The notes: a model not told the origin generated them from the sequence alone. A DNA stretch of 64,000 nt from Helicobacter pylori oki112 (GCF_000600085.1 NZ_CP006821.1:1550001-1614000); one strand, 5' to 3'; shown: positions 1 to 7,796, counted from the first letter of the stretch. Program-made: numbers and translations.

Positions 1-82
1 TTGAAGTGGGGATCAAATGGCCTTTTTCTTTTGAATACGACTCATCCTTTGTGAGGCTTTTTTCTGTCTTTATTTCGCACAC
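1..82 (-). CDS. possible 5' part of an unidentified gene, cut by the window edge
   Basis: Downstream of xthA on the same strand a reading frame opens at a GTG (80-82), with an in-frame TAG two codons before it, and stays open for 27 codons to the window edge. The predicted residues are mostly charged and polar. No convincing ribosome binding site is visible. In H. pylori 26695 a hypothetical gene lies downstream of xthA, which is the only context support. I do not recognise the product and the start is uncertain. Confidence 0.25.
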   Translation of the reverse strand, partial: MCEIKTEKSLTKDESYSKEKGHLIPTS

Positions 83-91
83 TTTCTATCT

Positions 92-844
92 TTAAACTAA
101 TTCCAACCCCACCGGGCAATGATCGCTCCCTAAAATATCTTTATAGATTAAAGCGTCTTTTAAGCGCGTTTTTAAAGGGTTAGAGCATAAAAAATAATCA
201 ATGCGCCAACCAATGTCTTTATCCCTTGCTTGTTGCATGTAACTCCACCAGGTGTAAGCCTTTTCTTTGTTAGGGTAAAAATAACGGAAAGTGTCAATAA
301 AACCGGCGTTCAAAAGCTCGTTAAATTTCTCTCTCTCTTCATCGCTAAAGCCCGCATTTTTTCGGTTTGTTTTAGAGTTTTCTAAATCAATTTCATTGTG
401 GGCCACATTCAAATCCCCGCACACAATGACAGGTTTTTTTAACTCTAAAGCTTTTAAAAATTTTCTAAATTCCACTTCCCAACTCATGCGATAACTAAGC
501 CTGGATAGGGCTTGTTGGGAATTAGGGACATAAACATTCACTAAATAAAAGGACTCAAATTCGCAAGTTATTACGCGCCCCTCTTTGTCATGCTCTTCTA
601 TATTGATACCATAGCTCACGCTTAAAGGCTCTTTTTTAGTGAAAGTTACCACCCCAGAATAGCCTTTTTTAATCGCGCAATTCCAAAAATCAAAATACCC
701 TTTAAACTCAAAGGTGTTTTGTTCTTGTTGCATTTTAGATTCTTGAATGCAAAAAACATCCGCATCAACGCTGTTGAAAAAATCCATAAAGCCCTTAGTC
801 ATGCAAGCTCTTAACCCGTTCACATTCCATGAAATCAATTTCAT
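92..844 (-). CDS. xthA: exodeoxyribonuclease III / AP endonuclease XthA
   Basis: This 250-residue protein is a class II AP endonuclease of the exonuclease III family, which nicks DNA 5' of abasic sites in base excision repair and has 3'-5' exonuclease and phosphodiesterase activity. The family motifs appear in order: ISWNVNGLRA at the N-terminus, the metal-binding Glu in QESKM (about residue 35), GDLNVAHNEIDL (about 143-154), WRIDYFL, and the C-terminal GSDHCPV with the catalytic Asp-His pair. Length matches ExoIII. The ATG is preceded by an AAGGA at 849-853 and a TATAAT -10 box at 871-876, all on the minus strand. It is the ortholog of HP1526 by content and position. Confidence 0.94.
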   Translation of the reverse strand: MKLISWNVNGLRACMTKGFMDFFNSVDADVFCIQESKMQQEQNTFEFKGYFDFWNCAIKKGYSGVVTFTKKEPLSVSYGINIEEHDKEGRVITCEFESFYLVNVYVPNSQQALSRLSYRMSWEVEFRKFLKALELKKPVIVCGDLNVAHNEIDLENSKTNRKNAGFSDEEREKFNELLNAGFIDTFRYFYPNKEKAYTWWSYMQQARDKDIGWRIDYFLCSNPLKTRLKDALIYKDILGSDHCPVGLELV

Positions 845-870
845 TGTAATCCTTGTTCTTTTTTGAGTAA

Positions 871-876
871 ATTATA
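871..876 (-). promoter_or_regulatory. -10 box of xthA
   Basis: The minus strand reads TATAAT here, 27 nt before the xthA start codon, in an AT-rich context. This suits the H. pylori housekeeping sigma factor, which relies strongly on the -10 hexamer. No clear -35 is seen. Confidence 0.55.
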
Positions 877-943
877 TTTTTTAGTCATTTTTTAAAAATT
901 AAGCTTTATTTTACCTTTTTTATGTAATAATTGTCTTTTGCTT

Positions 944-1019
944 GGCTTGATAGCTCAGTCGGTAGAGCAGAAGACTGAAAATCTTCGTGTCGGTGGTTCG
1001 ATTCCGCCTCAAGCCACCA
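944..1019 (+). tRNA. tRNA-Phe (anticodon GAA), CCA encoded
   Basis: A full cloverleaf can be drawn: acceptor GGCTTGA pairs with TCAAGCC, the D arm contains AGCTCAGTCGGTAGAGC, the anticodon stem GAAGA/TCTTC encloses the loop CTGAAAA (anticodon GAA), and the T arm has GGTTCGATTCC. A discriminator A and an encoded CCA end the gene at 1019. An AT-rich TAATAA about 14 nt upstream probably serves as the -10. Only two bases separate the 3' end from the stop codon of convergent comH, so a primary transcript must read into comH antisense before processing. Confidence 0.97.
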
Positions 1020-1021
1020 TT

Positions 1022-2455
1022 TCAAACTTCGTTGAATAAATAATTTCCCTTTTTGACACACACCACACGAGAGTTTTCAATGCTCAAAGGCGTGCTTTTA
1101 GCTTGTGGTTGTTCTTCTATTTCTAAAACCATGCACACCCCTTCTTTAAAGCGCACATGGTTTTTAACCCATTCTTTATATTCACTGCTCTCTTTGACTA
1201 TATCGTTTAAATAATGCCCCTCATACACTTCCACAAATTCCATGAATTTTTCATTCAAATTCAATTCATTTTGCGTTATTTCGCTTTTTCGTGTGGAAGA
1301 ATAAGCCAATTCGCTGGTTTCATAAAAAGTTGGCTCTACTTGGTCGTCTTGTTTAGGGCGCTCATAAATGGCTTTCACTAATTGCGTGGTGATTTCATAC
1401 TCACTCTCCCATGCTTGTTTTAAAGGCTCTTCTATCAGATAGCATTGCCTAGTTGTGCCGTCTTTTCTTGCTCTAGCCCTTTTGCATTTTTCTGTAGAGC
1501 TTCTGGCTTGAAGAATGGCGAAATTGTTTTTAGCTTCAAAAGTTTGTGGCTCTTCTAAAGGCTCTGTTTTATGAACGGAGATTTTAGTATAGGGGGTAAT
1601 GATTTTACCGCTTTTATTTTCAGCGGTGCTGTAATCGCAAGGGGTAATATCTGTCGCAGTCTGTTTGTCTTCATCAACGCGTTTTAAAATGCTTGGGCGA
1701 TAGGCTTGCAAGTTTTCATCGTCATAGACCCACTTCCCGCACGCAAATTCTTTAATATTAGGATCTCTAGTGGCTTGTTTTTCCACATTATCCTTATTTT
1801 CATTGCTTTCATGGTGTTCATTAATATCAGCGTTGTTGTTAGGGAGCGTTTTTTCAGTGGGTGGTGCTATAAAGAGGTTGTTTTCTTGATCTTCTGAAGA
1901 ATGCTTTAAAGGGGGTTTAGTGTCGTTTGTTGGCGTTTGAGTTTCGTTAGTGGGACTTATTTTGCTAGGAATTGCTAAAGGCTGCAAAAGGCTGTTTTTA
2001 GAGTTTTTAGAGCCTAGTTTGGACTCTGGGTAAGAAAAGTTTTGAGAAGGTTGTTGCGATGAATGGGGCTTGTTTTGTGGTTTTTGCATGGGTGCGTTTA
2101 AAGAAGGCATTTGGTGCGAGTGCGACTCTTTCAATTCTTTTGAAGAAAAAACAATTTGGGTGTTTCTGGGAATAGTAGGGCGGTTAGGGTTTAAGGTCGT
2201 TTCTAAAGAAAGTTTTTCATCAAGGGGTTGATAAACAATTGCAGTGGATATGTGGGTGATAGTGAGCGTGAGTTTTTTGTGTGGGGAGATATTATAAACG
2301 CCTAAAACTTGTCTTGGTTCTTTAGAATCAAGGACTTTAGCCTTAAAAGTGCCTTTATGCGACGAAGTTTTGATTTCTTCTAAAAGCTCGATCACAAGGG
2401 CTTGAAGAGGGTTAGAGAAAGTCAGAAAGAAAGACAGACAAAGGGTTTTTTTCAT
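1022..2455 (-). CDS. comH: periplasmic DNA-uptake protein ComH
   Basis: This 477-residue protein matches the Helicobacter-specific competence protein ComH (HP1527) in length, position beside dnaA and layout. An N-terminal hydrophobic signal peptide (about residues 1-19) is followed by a long low-complexity region rich in Ser, Pro, Asn, Gln and Lys (about 110-230) and a Cys-containing C-terminal domain. Published work shows ComH is required for natural transformation and is a periplasmic double-stranded-DNA receptor acting between the ComB outer uptake system and the ComEC channel; that is family knowledge, not visible here. At least five Cys lie in the C-terminal half, consistent with disulfides in the periplasm. 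It converges on the tRNA gene. Confidence 0.85.
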   Translation of the reverse strand: MKKTLCLSFFLTFSNPLQALVIELLEEIKTSSHKGTFKAKVLDSKEPRQVLGVYNISPHKKLTLTITHISTAIVYQPLDEKLSLETTLNPNRPTIPRNTQIVFSSKELKESHSHQMPSLNAPMQKPQNKPHSSQQPSQNFSYPESKLGSKNSKNSLLQPLAIPSKISPTNETQTPTNDTKPPLKHSSEDQENNLFIAPPTEKTLPNNNADINEHHESNENKDNVEKQATRDPNIKEFACGKWVYDDENLQAYRPSILKRVDEDKQTATDITPCDYSTAENKSGKIITPYTKISVHKTEPLEEPQTFEAKNNFAILQARSSTEKCKRARARKDGTTRQCYLIEEPLKQAWESEYEITTQLVKAIYERPKQDDQVEPTFYETSELAYSSTRKSEITQNELNLNEKFMEFVEVYEGHYLNDIVKESSEYKEWVKNHVRFKEGVCMVLEIEEQPQAKSTPLSIENSRVVCVKKGNYLFNEV

Positions 2456-2684
2456 GCTTATTCCTTTTTATTTTGAATTATAGCTTAAAAAAAGGTTTAA
2501 TAAAAGTTATCAATAAGTTATAGATAGGTAATACTTTGATTAATAATAATTAGTAACAGTAGTAGGGGCGTGAATGAATGGAATGAAACAATAAAAAGCT
2601 TTAGAGGTGCGCGTTTTTAGGGGGGTTGTGGGATGTGTAAAAAAGTGAATGAAACGCTTTTTGATGAGCCTTTTTTCATTCACT
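2456..2684. other. oriC2: DnaA boxes and AT-rich unwinding region downstream of dnaA
   Basis: The 220-bp gap between dnaA and comH holds three matches to the H. pylori DnaA box TCATTCACN: two reading NGTGAATGA on the plus strand (2569-2577 and 2644-2652) and one inverted (TCATTCACT, 2676-2684) that overlaps the dnaA stop codon. Next to them, 2456-2560 is almost pure A+T with runs such as GATTAATAATAATTAG, a natural DNA-unwinding element. Published work on H. pylori describes a bipartite origin flanking dnaA with unwinding on the comH side; this sequence fits that. No gene is seen here. Confidence 0.78.
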
Positions 2685-4043
2685 TGAATTGAAAGCGGTT
2701 TTTTTGTCGTTCAATTCGTTTAGGCGGTTTTTGATTTCTTCTCTAAGGCTTAAGACAAAGAGGTTTTTTTCTTCTTCAAGCATTTTTTTAACGCTAGAAT
2801 ACATTTTAGAAATGCTTGAATGATCCTTTAAATCCAAAAATTGAGCGAGCGAGAGCGTGGGGTTTGGGGTATAAAGCCTGGCGAAATACACGACTAATTT
2901 CCTTGCTAGAGCGACATTTTTTTGGCGCGAAGAGACTTTGATTTCACTGGATTTGAGATTTAAGCTTTGCGCGACAGCGAGCAAGATATTTTCCAAGCTT
3001 GAGCCTTCAGCATGATCTTTTTGCAAATCTTCTAAAACGGTTTTAGCGAGGTTCAAATCAATGGAAGCGTTCATTAAGTTCGCGTTCACGCTGATTTTAA
3101 TGATCGCGCCTTCCATTTGGCGGATATTGTCGCTGATGTGTTGGGCGATGTATTCCATCACTTCTTCAGGCAAAATGATTTGATTGAGTTGGCATTTTTG
3201 TTTGACAATGGAAAGTTTGGTTTCTAAATCAGGAGGCATGACTTTAGCGGTTATCCCCCATTCAAAGCGCGATTTTAAGCGATCTTCTAAGCCAGCGATG
3301 TTTTTAGGCGATCGGTCTGAAATCAATACGATTTGTTTGCTGTTGGCGTGCAATTCGTTGAAAGTGTGGAAAAATTCTTCTTCTAGTTTGGGTTTTCCTT
3401 GCAAAAATTGAGCGTCATCTAACAAGAAAAAGTCGCAATGGCGGTATTTTTCTTTAAAAGAATCCATGGTTTTGTTGTCTAAATGCTTTAAAAAGTCTGT
3501 TAAAAAATCTTCTGAAGTGACTAACACGACTTTTTTATGCTTTTCTAGGGCATGGTTACCGATAGCGTTTAAAATGTGCGTTTTGCCTAACCCTGTGCCG
3601 CCATAAAAAAGCACCGGGTTATAAGGGGGGGTATCGCTTTGGGCGACTTTTTTAGCGATTTCATAAACGGTGTTATTGCATGAGCCTACGACGAAATTTT
3701 CAAAAGTGTAAGAGTCTTTGACGCTCGTTTTTACCGCTTTGTAATTGATATTAGCTTGGGCGTTAATTTGGATTTTAGGCACTACTTCAATACGCACATC
3801 CACGCTATGGGCTAAATGCATGCCGACTTTATTTTGGCTTAAAATTTCTTTAAGCAACTCGCCGTGTTTAGCCGTAATCCAATTGCATAAGAGCATGTTA
3901 GGGGCATAAAAAAAGGCAATGTCGCTCTTGCTCGCGTTAGGGTTGTATTTGAGCTGGCTCAAGCAATTTTCATATTCTATGGGGCTAACTTTTTGTTTGA
4001 CTAGCGCCAAGATTTCTTTTTCAATATTGTTGTTGGTATCCAT
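2676..4043 (-). CDS. dnaA: chromosomal replication initiator DnaA
   Basis: The 455-residue protein has the four DnaA domains: an N-terminal helicase/HobA-interaction domain (1-about 90), a short linker, the AAA+ domain with Walker A GGTGLGKT (148-155), Walker B FLLDDAQF and sensor motifs, and a C-terminal helix-turn-helix with the DNA-binding signature around HSSISKMY. It binds DnaA boxes and opens the origin. The ATG at 4043 has no Shine-Dalgarno sequence, and a TATAAT box ends only 6 nt upstream, so the main transcript may be leaderless. DnaA boxes on both sides of the gene mark oriC and suggest autoregulation. It is the ortholog of HP1529. Confidence 0.98.
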   Translation of the reverse strand: MDTNNNIEKEILALVKQKVSPIEYENCLSQLKYNPNASKSDIAFFYAPNMLLCNWITAKHGELLKEILSQNKVGMHLAHSVDVRIEVVPKIQINAQANINYKAVKTSVKDSYTFENFVVGSCNNTVYEIAKKVAQSDTPPYNPVLFYGGTGLGKTHILNAIGNHALEKHKKVVLVTSEDFLTDFLKHLDNKTMDSFKEKYRHCDFFLLDDAQFLQGKPKLEEEFFHTFNELHANSKQIVLISDRSPKNIAGLEDRLKSRFEWGITAKVMPPDLETKLSIVKQKCQLNQIILPEEVMEYIAQHISDNIRQMEGAIIKISVNANLMNASIDLNLAKTVLEDLQKDHAEGSSLENILLAVAQSLNLKSSEIKVSSRQKNVALARKLVVYFARLYTPNPTLSLAQFLDLKDHSSISKMYSSVKKMLEEEKNLFVLSLREEIKNRLNELNDKKTAFNSSE

Positions 4044-4049
4044 GGCATT

Positions 4050-4055
4050 ATTATA
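4050..4055 (-). promoter_or_regulatory. -10 box of dnaA placed for a leaderless transcript
   Basis: The minus strand reads TATAAT with six bases between it and the dnaA ATG, which puts the expected transcription start on or next to the A of ATG. A DnaA box (4057-4065) lies just upstream, overlapping the promoter, so DnaA binding could repress its own gene. Confidence 0.55.
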
Positions 4056-4056
4056 G

Positions 4057-4109
4057 CGTGAATAAGTGGTGAATGAAAAAGGAATAACATGTGAATGAAA
4101 TGTGAATAA
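4057..4109. other. oriC1: four phased DnaA boxes upstream of dnaA
   Basis: Four boxes in the same orientation match NGTGAATRA: CGTGAATAA (4057-4065), GGTGAATGA (4068-4076), TGTGAATGA (4090-4098) and TGTGAATAA (4101-4109). Their starts are 11, 22 and 11 bp apart, so all lie on one face of the helix. Together with the boxes beyond the 3' end of dnaA they form the two halves of the known H. pylori origin. Confidence 0.75.
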
Positions 4110-4146
4110 AGCCTTAAAATTAAGGTGTTTCTTTTAAGGGTTTGTC

Positions 4147-4152
4147 TATAAT
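4147..4152 (+). promoter_or_regulatory. -10 box for the nucleoside phosphorylase-like gene
   Basis: TATAAT on the plus strand, 42 nt before the ATG at 4195. An AAAAAAGGA ribosome binding site follows at about 4181-4189. Confidence 0.55.
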
Positions 4153-4194
4153 GCTTACTCATAATAATCTAATAGATGCGAAAAAAGGATTTTC

Positions 4195-4737
4195 ATGTTG
4201 CTTTGCGCTGGAAGGAATGAAACTTTAAAGGGAGCGATTCCTATTGGTGTGGGTTTGATAGAGAGCGCGATTAATTTAACAAGAATGTGCCTAAAAAACC
4301 CTGATGCAGAAAGCCTTATTTTTATAGGGAGCGCGGGGAGTTATAGCCCAGAAATTGAGCTTTTAAGCGTGTTTGAAAGCGTTTGTGGCTATCAAGTTGA
4401 AGAGAGTTTTAGCCATTTAAACAGCTACACGCCTTTGGATAATTCCATTCAAATAGAAACCAAAGAGGAGACTCTTTTTGAAAGGGTGTGCGTCAATAGC
4501 AGTAACTATATCCACACCAGCGAAATGTTCGCTAAAAAAATGGCTCAAAAGGGCGTTTTATTAGAAAACATGGAGTTTTTTAGCGTTTTAAGCGTGGCTA
4601 GGGCGTTTTCTTTGAAGGCTAAAGGGATTTTTTGCGTGAGTAACCATGTGGGACTTAACGCGCATCAGCAATTTAAAGAAAACCACGCCAAAGTCAAACA
4701 GATTTTAGAAAACATCATTGATAGTTTAATAATTTAA
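4195..4737 (+). CDS. short purine-nucleoside phosphorylase superfamily protein
   Basis: The protein (180 residues) shows the PNP/UDP phosphorylase fold signature: the strand-glycine motif LIFIGSAGSY (about 42-51), a substrate-site segment ENMEFFSV typical of the family's 'ME' active-site loop, and a C-terminal SNHVG segment. Family enzymes cleave the N-glycosidic bond of nucleosides in purine salvage. It is shorter than most (about 230-250 residues) and lacks the usual N-terminal phosphate-binding strand, so activity is not certain. It corresponds to HP1530, annotated in 26695 as a purine nucleoside phosphorylase. Its own promoter lies in oriC1 and the gene heads toward glmS. Confidence 0.7.
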   Translation: MLLCAGRNETLKGAIPIGVGLIESAINLTRMCLKNPDAESLIFIGSAGSYSPEIELLSVFESVCGYQVEESFSHLNSYTPLDNSIQIETKEETLFERVCVNSSNYIHTSEMFAKKMAQKGVLLENMEFFSVLSVARAFSLKAKGIFCVSNHVGLNAHQQFKENHAKVKQILENIIDSLII

Positions 4738-4779
4738 TAGTTTAGCTATCATGGGGCATTCTAAATTAAAGGCGATCAC

Positions 4780-5019
4780 ATGTTTGAAAAAATACGCAAG
4801 ATTTTAGCGGATATTGAAGATTCGCAAAATGAAATTGAAATGCTTTTAAAATTAGCGGATTTGAGTTTGGGGGATTTCATTGAAATTAAAAGAGGGAGCA
4901 TGGACATGCCAAAGGGCGTGAATGAAGCGTTTTTTACGCAATTAAGCGAAGAAGTGGAGCGATTGAAGGAGCTTATTAACGCTTTAAATAAGATCAAAAA
5001 AGGGTTATTGGTGTTTTAA
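4780..5019 (+). CDS. small conserved protein of unknown function upstream of glmS
   Basis: The 79-residue product is acidic and mostly helical with heptad-like hydrophobic spacing at both ends (about 1-30 and 50-75), suggesting a short coiled coil. It has no signal peptide or membrane segment. Its TAA is followed immediately by the glmS ATG, so the two are translated as a pair. It sits at the HP1531 position. I do not recognise a domain and assign no function. Confidence 0.72.
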   Translation: MFEKIRKILADIEDSQNEIEMLLKLADLSLGDFIEIKRGSMDMPKGVNEAFFTQLSEEVERLKELINALNKIKKGLLVF

Positions 5020-6813
5020 ATGTGCGGGATTGTAGGTTATATAGGGGATAGCGAGAAAAAATCCGTTCTTTTAGAGGGCTTAAAGGAATTAGAATACAGA
5101 GGCTATGACAGCGCGGGTTTAGCCGTATTGAGCGGCAATCGTTTGGAAGTGTTTAAAACTCAAGGGAAATTAGAAAACCTTGCATCAGAGCTTAAAAATA
5201 AAGAGTTTTTGAATTTTGGCGTGAGTGTCGCTCACACCAGATGGGCCACGCATGGCAAGCCAAGCAGCGCGAACGCCCACCCGCATTTTACAGAAAATTT
5301 AGCCTTAGTGCATAATGGCATCATTGAAAATTACGCAAGCTTGAAAAAAGAGTTAGAAAATAAAGGGCATGCGTTTTTAAGCCAAACGGACACGGAAGTG
5401 ATTGCGCATTTATTAGAAGAAACGCTTAAAAGCGAGAGCGATTTATTGAAAGCTTTTGAAAAAAGCATCAGCCTTTTAAAAGGGAGTTATGCGATTTTAA
5501 TGCTCCATAAAAGGGCTAAAGAGAGCTTATTTTACGCTAAATCTTCTTCGCCTTTAGTCGTGGGTAAGGGCAAAGAGGGGGTGTTTTTTGCATCAAGTTT
5601 GAGCGTGTTAGCCCCTAAAGTGGATCAATTTGTCATTTTAGAAGAAAACAGCGTGGGGCAGATTTCTTTAGAAAATTTTAAAGATTTAAAAAATATTGAA
5701 AACATGAAAGATTACGCTTTTGAGGATAAAGATTATTCTAAAGGGGATTTTAGGAATTATTTAGAAAAAGAGATTTATGAGCAGCACAGCAGTTTGTTAG
5801 AGTGTTTAGAGGGGCGCTTGGAAGCCTTGAATGTGTATTGCGAGATCGATCCTGAATTCTTAGAGAATGTGAATGAAATCACGCTGTGTTCTTGCGGGAG
5901 CAGTTACCATGCGAGTTTGGCGAGCGTGTATTTGTTTGAAAGGTTAGCCAAAATAAGAGCGAGGGCTATTTTAGCGAGCGAATACCGCTACGCTCATTTT
6001 AAAAGCAACCCTAACGAGCTTTTTATAGCGATTTCTCAAAGCGGCGAAACCGCTGACACTTTAGAGGCTTTAAAATTAGCCAAAGCCCAAGGGCTTAAAA
6101 CCATTAGCTTGTGCAACGCTCCCTTTAGCATGATGAGCCGCATTAGCGATCACACGCTTTTGATCAGGGCAGGGGTAGAAAGGAGCGTGGCATCCACTAA
6201 GGCGTTTTCTTCGCAAGTGATGCTTTTATGGCTTTTGAGCGTGTATCTAGGCAAACAGCTAGGGACGATCTCTAAAGAAGAAGAAAGAATCCAGGCTAAA
6301 AACATGCTCAATAGCGTGAATGCGATGAAAGTAGAGCCTAAATTGCATGAAAAAATCAAGCGCCTATCCAAACGCTACTTGCATGGGCATGGCTTTTTTT
6401 ATATCGGGCGCGATGTGTTTTACCCGCTCGCTTTAGAAGGAGCGTTAAAGCTTAAAGAAATCAGCTACTTGCACGCTGAGGGGTATGCGAGCGCGGAAAT
6501 GAAGCATGGCCCTATTGCGTTGGTGGATTCCAACCTTTTTACCATTGCTCTATTGTCTAAGCACTTGTTATTTGATAAAACCAAAAGCAATATTGAAGAA
6601 TTGAGTGCTAGGGATTCTACGATTTGCGTGTTAAGCTCTGAAATTTTAGAGATCGCTGATGATTTTATCCAGTTAGAAGAGAGCGAAAGCTACATGGAAG
6701 AATTTTTCCGCATGAATTTAGCGATGCAACTTTTAGCCCTAGAAATCGCTATGCGTTTAAATCATGATGTGGATCACCCAAGAAACTTGGCTAAAAGCGT
6801 TACCGTGGAATAA
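5020..6813 (+). CDS. glmS: glutamine-fructose-6-phosphate aminotransferase GlmS
   Basis: GlmS makes glucosamine-6-phosphate from fructose-6-phosphate and glutamine, the first step toward UDP-GlcNAc for peptidoglycan and LPS. The 597-residue protein starts MCGIVGY with the N-terminal nucleophile Cys2, has the class II amidotransferase motif [10 protein letters not shown] (about 73-82), then two SIS sugar-isomerase domains with [10 protein letters not shown] and SQSGETADT, and ends with the characteristic NLAKSVTVE. It directly abuts the upstream small gene, and there is no room for a glmS ribozyme. Ortholog of HP1532. Confidence 0.98.
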   Translation: MCGIVGYIGDSEKKSVLLEGLKELEYRGYDSAGLAVLSGNRLEVFKTQGKLENLASELKNKEFLNFGVSVAHTRWATHGKPSSANAHPHFTENLALVHNGIIENYASLKKELENKGHAFLSQTDTEVIAHLLEETLKSESDLLKAFEKSISLLKGSYAILMLHKRAKESLFYAKSSSPLVVGKGKEGVFFASSLSVLAPKVDQFVILEENSVGQISLENFKDLKNIENMKDYAFEDKDYSKGDFRNYLEKEIYEQHSSLLECLEGRLEALNVYCEIDPEFLENVNEITLCSCGSSYHASLASVYLFERLAKIRARAILASEYRYAHFKSNPNELFIAISQSGETADTLEALKLAKAQGLKTISLCNAPFSMMSRISDHTLLIRAGVERSVASTKAFSSQVMLLWLLSVYLGKQLGTISKEEERIQAKNMLNSVNAMKVEPKLHEKIKRLSKRYLHGHGFFYIGRDVFYPLALEGALKLKEISYLHAEGYASAEMKHGPIALVDSNLFTIALLSKHLLFDKTKSNIEELSARDSTICVLSSEILEIADDFIQLEESESYMEEFFRMNLAMQLLALEIAMRLNHDVDHPRNLAKSVTVE

Positions 6814-6833
6814 AAGCGATTAGGAGTCAAATA

Positions 6834-7460
6834 ATGGAAGTGATTTGTAAGCATTACACCCCTTTAGACATTGCAAGCCAAGCGATCCGCACTTGTTGGC
6901 AGAGCTTTGAATACAGCGATGATGGAGGCTCTAAAGATAAGGAACTCATCCACAGGGTGGGGAATATTTTTAGGCATTCTTCCACTTTAGAGCATCTTTA
7001 TTACAATTTTGAAATCAAGGGTTTGAGTAGGGGAGCGTTGCAAGAATTGAGCCGGCATCGAATAGCGAGCCTGAGCGTGAAATCAAGCCGTTACACTTTA
7101 AGGGAATTGAAAGAAGTGGAGAGCTTTTTACCCCTTAATGAAACGAATTTAGAAAGAGCCAGAGAGTTTTTAGTTTTTGTGGATAATGAGAAAGTGAATG
7201 CAATGAGCGTTTTGGCTTTAGAAAATCTAAGGGTTTTATTGAGCGAGCATAACATTAAAAACGATTTAGCCAAATACGCCATGCCTGAAAGCTATAAAAC
7301 GCATTTAGCCTATAGCATTAACGCTAGGAGCTTGCAAAATTTATTGACTTTAAGGAGCAGTAATAAAGCCCTAAAAGAAATGCAAGATTTAGCCAAAGCC
7401 TTATTTGACGCTTTGCCTTGCGAGCATCAATATTTGTTTGAAGATTGCCTGAAGCACTAG
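6834..7460 (+). CDS. thyX: FAD-dependent thymidylate synthase ThyX
   Basis: ThyX converts dUMP to dTMP using methylene-tetrahydrofolate, NADPH and FAD, replacing ThyA in H. pylori. The 208-residue protein has the diagnostic RHR-x7-S motif (R74-H75-R76 to S84) followed by SRY, and the conserved HSSTLEH (48-54). The ATG is preceded by TAGGAG with 7-nt spacing, 20 nt after the glmS stop, so the two genes are probably co-transcribed. Ortholog of HP1533. In 26695 an IS605 copy follows; here a small toxin-antitoxin locus follows instead. Confidence 0.97.
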   Translation: MEVICKHYTPLDIASQAIRTCWQSFEYSDDGGSKDKELIHRVGNIFRHSSTLEHLYYNFEIKGLSRGALQELSRHRIASLSVKSSRYTLRELKEVESFLPLNETNLERAREFLVFVDNEKVNAMSVLALENLRVLLSEHNIKNDLAKYAMPESYKTHLAYSINARSLQNLLTLRSSNKALKEMQDLAKALFDALPCEHQYLFEDCLKH

Positions 7461-7558
7461 ATTTAAAAAATACCGCTTCAATAACGCTAATTCTTTAATG
7501 TTTTAAAAACGCCTTGTTTTTAGCGTTTGACTAGATGAAGTTTTAAGGGGGTTTGTTG

Positions 7559-7564
7559 TAAAAT
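7559..7564 (+). promoter_or_regulatory. probable -10 box of the aapA-like toxin mRNA
   Basis: TAAAAT in the context TTGTTGTAAAATC predicts a transcript beginning near 7571, so the mRNA would start with the 8-bp hairpin at 7573-7595. A stable 5' stem-loop is a known trait of AapA mRNAs. Confidence 0.45.
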
Positions 7565-7648
7565 CTCATCACGCCCCATAGTTGCGATATGGGGCAAATC
7601 ACGGTTAAAAGGGTTTATCATGCGAAGAAAACATGATAAAAACTCTTG
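7565..7648 (-). ncRNA. predicted IsoA-type antisense RNA of the AapA toxin
   Basis: On the minus strand a perfect TATAAT (7655-7660) lies inside the toxin reading frame, placing a transcription start near 7648. The RNA would run opposite the first third of the toxin frame, its start codon and Shine-Dalgarno sequence, and then the 7573-7595 hairpin, where it could end (an AT-rich GATTTT follows). This is the arrangement published for H. pylori IsoA antitoxins (about 80 nt, antisense to the aapA translation start). Both ends are inferred. Confidence 0.6.
7573..7595 (+). promoter_or_regulatory. 5' stem-loop of the aapA-like mRNA, shared with the antisense RNA
   Basis: GCCCCATA (7573-7580) and TATGGGGC (7588-7595) form a perfect 8-bp stem with a 7-nt loop. 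A second perfect 9-bp hairpin, TTTATCATG/CATGATAAA (7614-7622 and 7632-7640), encloses the toxin ATG and could hide it from ribosomes. Both fit the translation-control structures described for AapA mRNAs. Confidence 0.6.
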
Positions 7649-7712
7649 GCTAGTATTATACATTAAAATCTCTTTTAAGGGGTTTAAAGTAATCTTTTCT
7701 ATAGAAAAGTAA
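7620..7712 (+). CDS. aapA: AapA-type membrane-active toxic peptide (type I toxin-antitoxin)
   Basis: A 30-codon frame opens at ATG 7620 after an AAAAGGG ribosome binding site (7607-7613). The peptide carries KHDKNSW, then LYIKISFKGFKV, matching the AapA1 pattern KH-x-KNSW-x2-LY-x-KISF-x-G-x-KV as I remember it, and has the same 30-residue length. AapA peptides are small hydrophobic, basic peptides that insert into the inner membrane and are kept silent by antisense IsoA RNA. The locus has every expected part: 5' stem-loop, start-codon hairpin, antisense promoter and a strong terminator. Which numbered AapA it corresponds to I cannot say. Confidence 0.82.
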   Translation: MRRKHDKNSWLVLYIKISFKGFKVIFSIEK

Positions 7713-7728
7713 CGTATTAGCCAAAGTT

Positions 7729-7760
7729 CCCCTAAGCCTAAAAAGCTTAGGGGTTTCCTT
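7729..7760 (+). terminator. Rho-independent terminator of the aapA-like mRNA
   Basis: CCCCTAAGC (7729-7737) and GCTTAGGGG (7745-7753) form a perfect 9-bp stem with a 7-nt loop, followed by TTTCCTTTT on the plus strand. The minus-strand side has no U-run, so it serves the plus-strand transcript. Confidence 0.72.
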
Positions 7761-7796
7761 TTGAAAAGCGGGTTTGTCCTTGACTTTTGGGGCGTT

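Noticed and set aside
4738-5019. glmS ribozyme upstream of glmS
   Set aside because: glmS directly abuts the preceding gene and no ribozyme fold is seen; the element is known mainly from Firmicutes.
7461-7796. Possible IS605/IS608 end or remnant in the thyX-hsdS gap
   Set aside because: Hairpins resembling IS200/IS605 ends are present and 26695 carries IS605 near thyX, but no transposase fragment is found and the aapA/isoA architecture explains the hairpins better.
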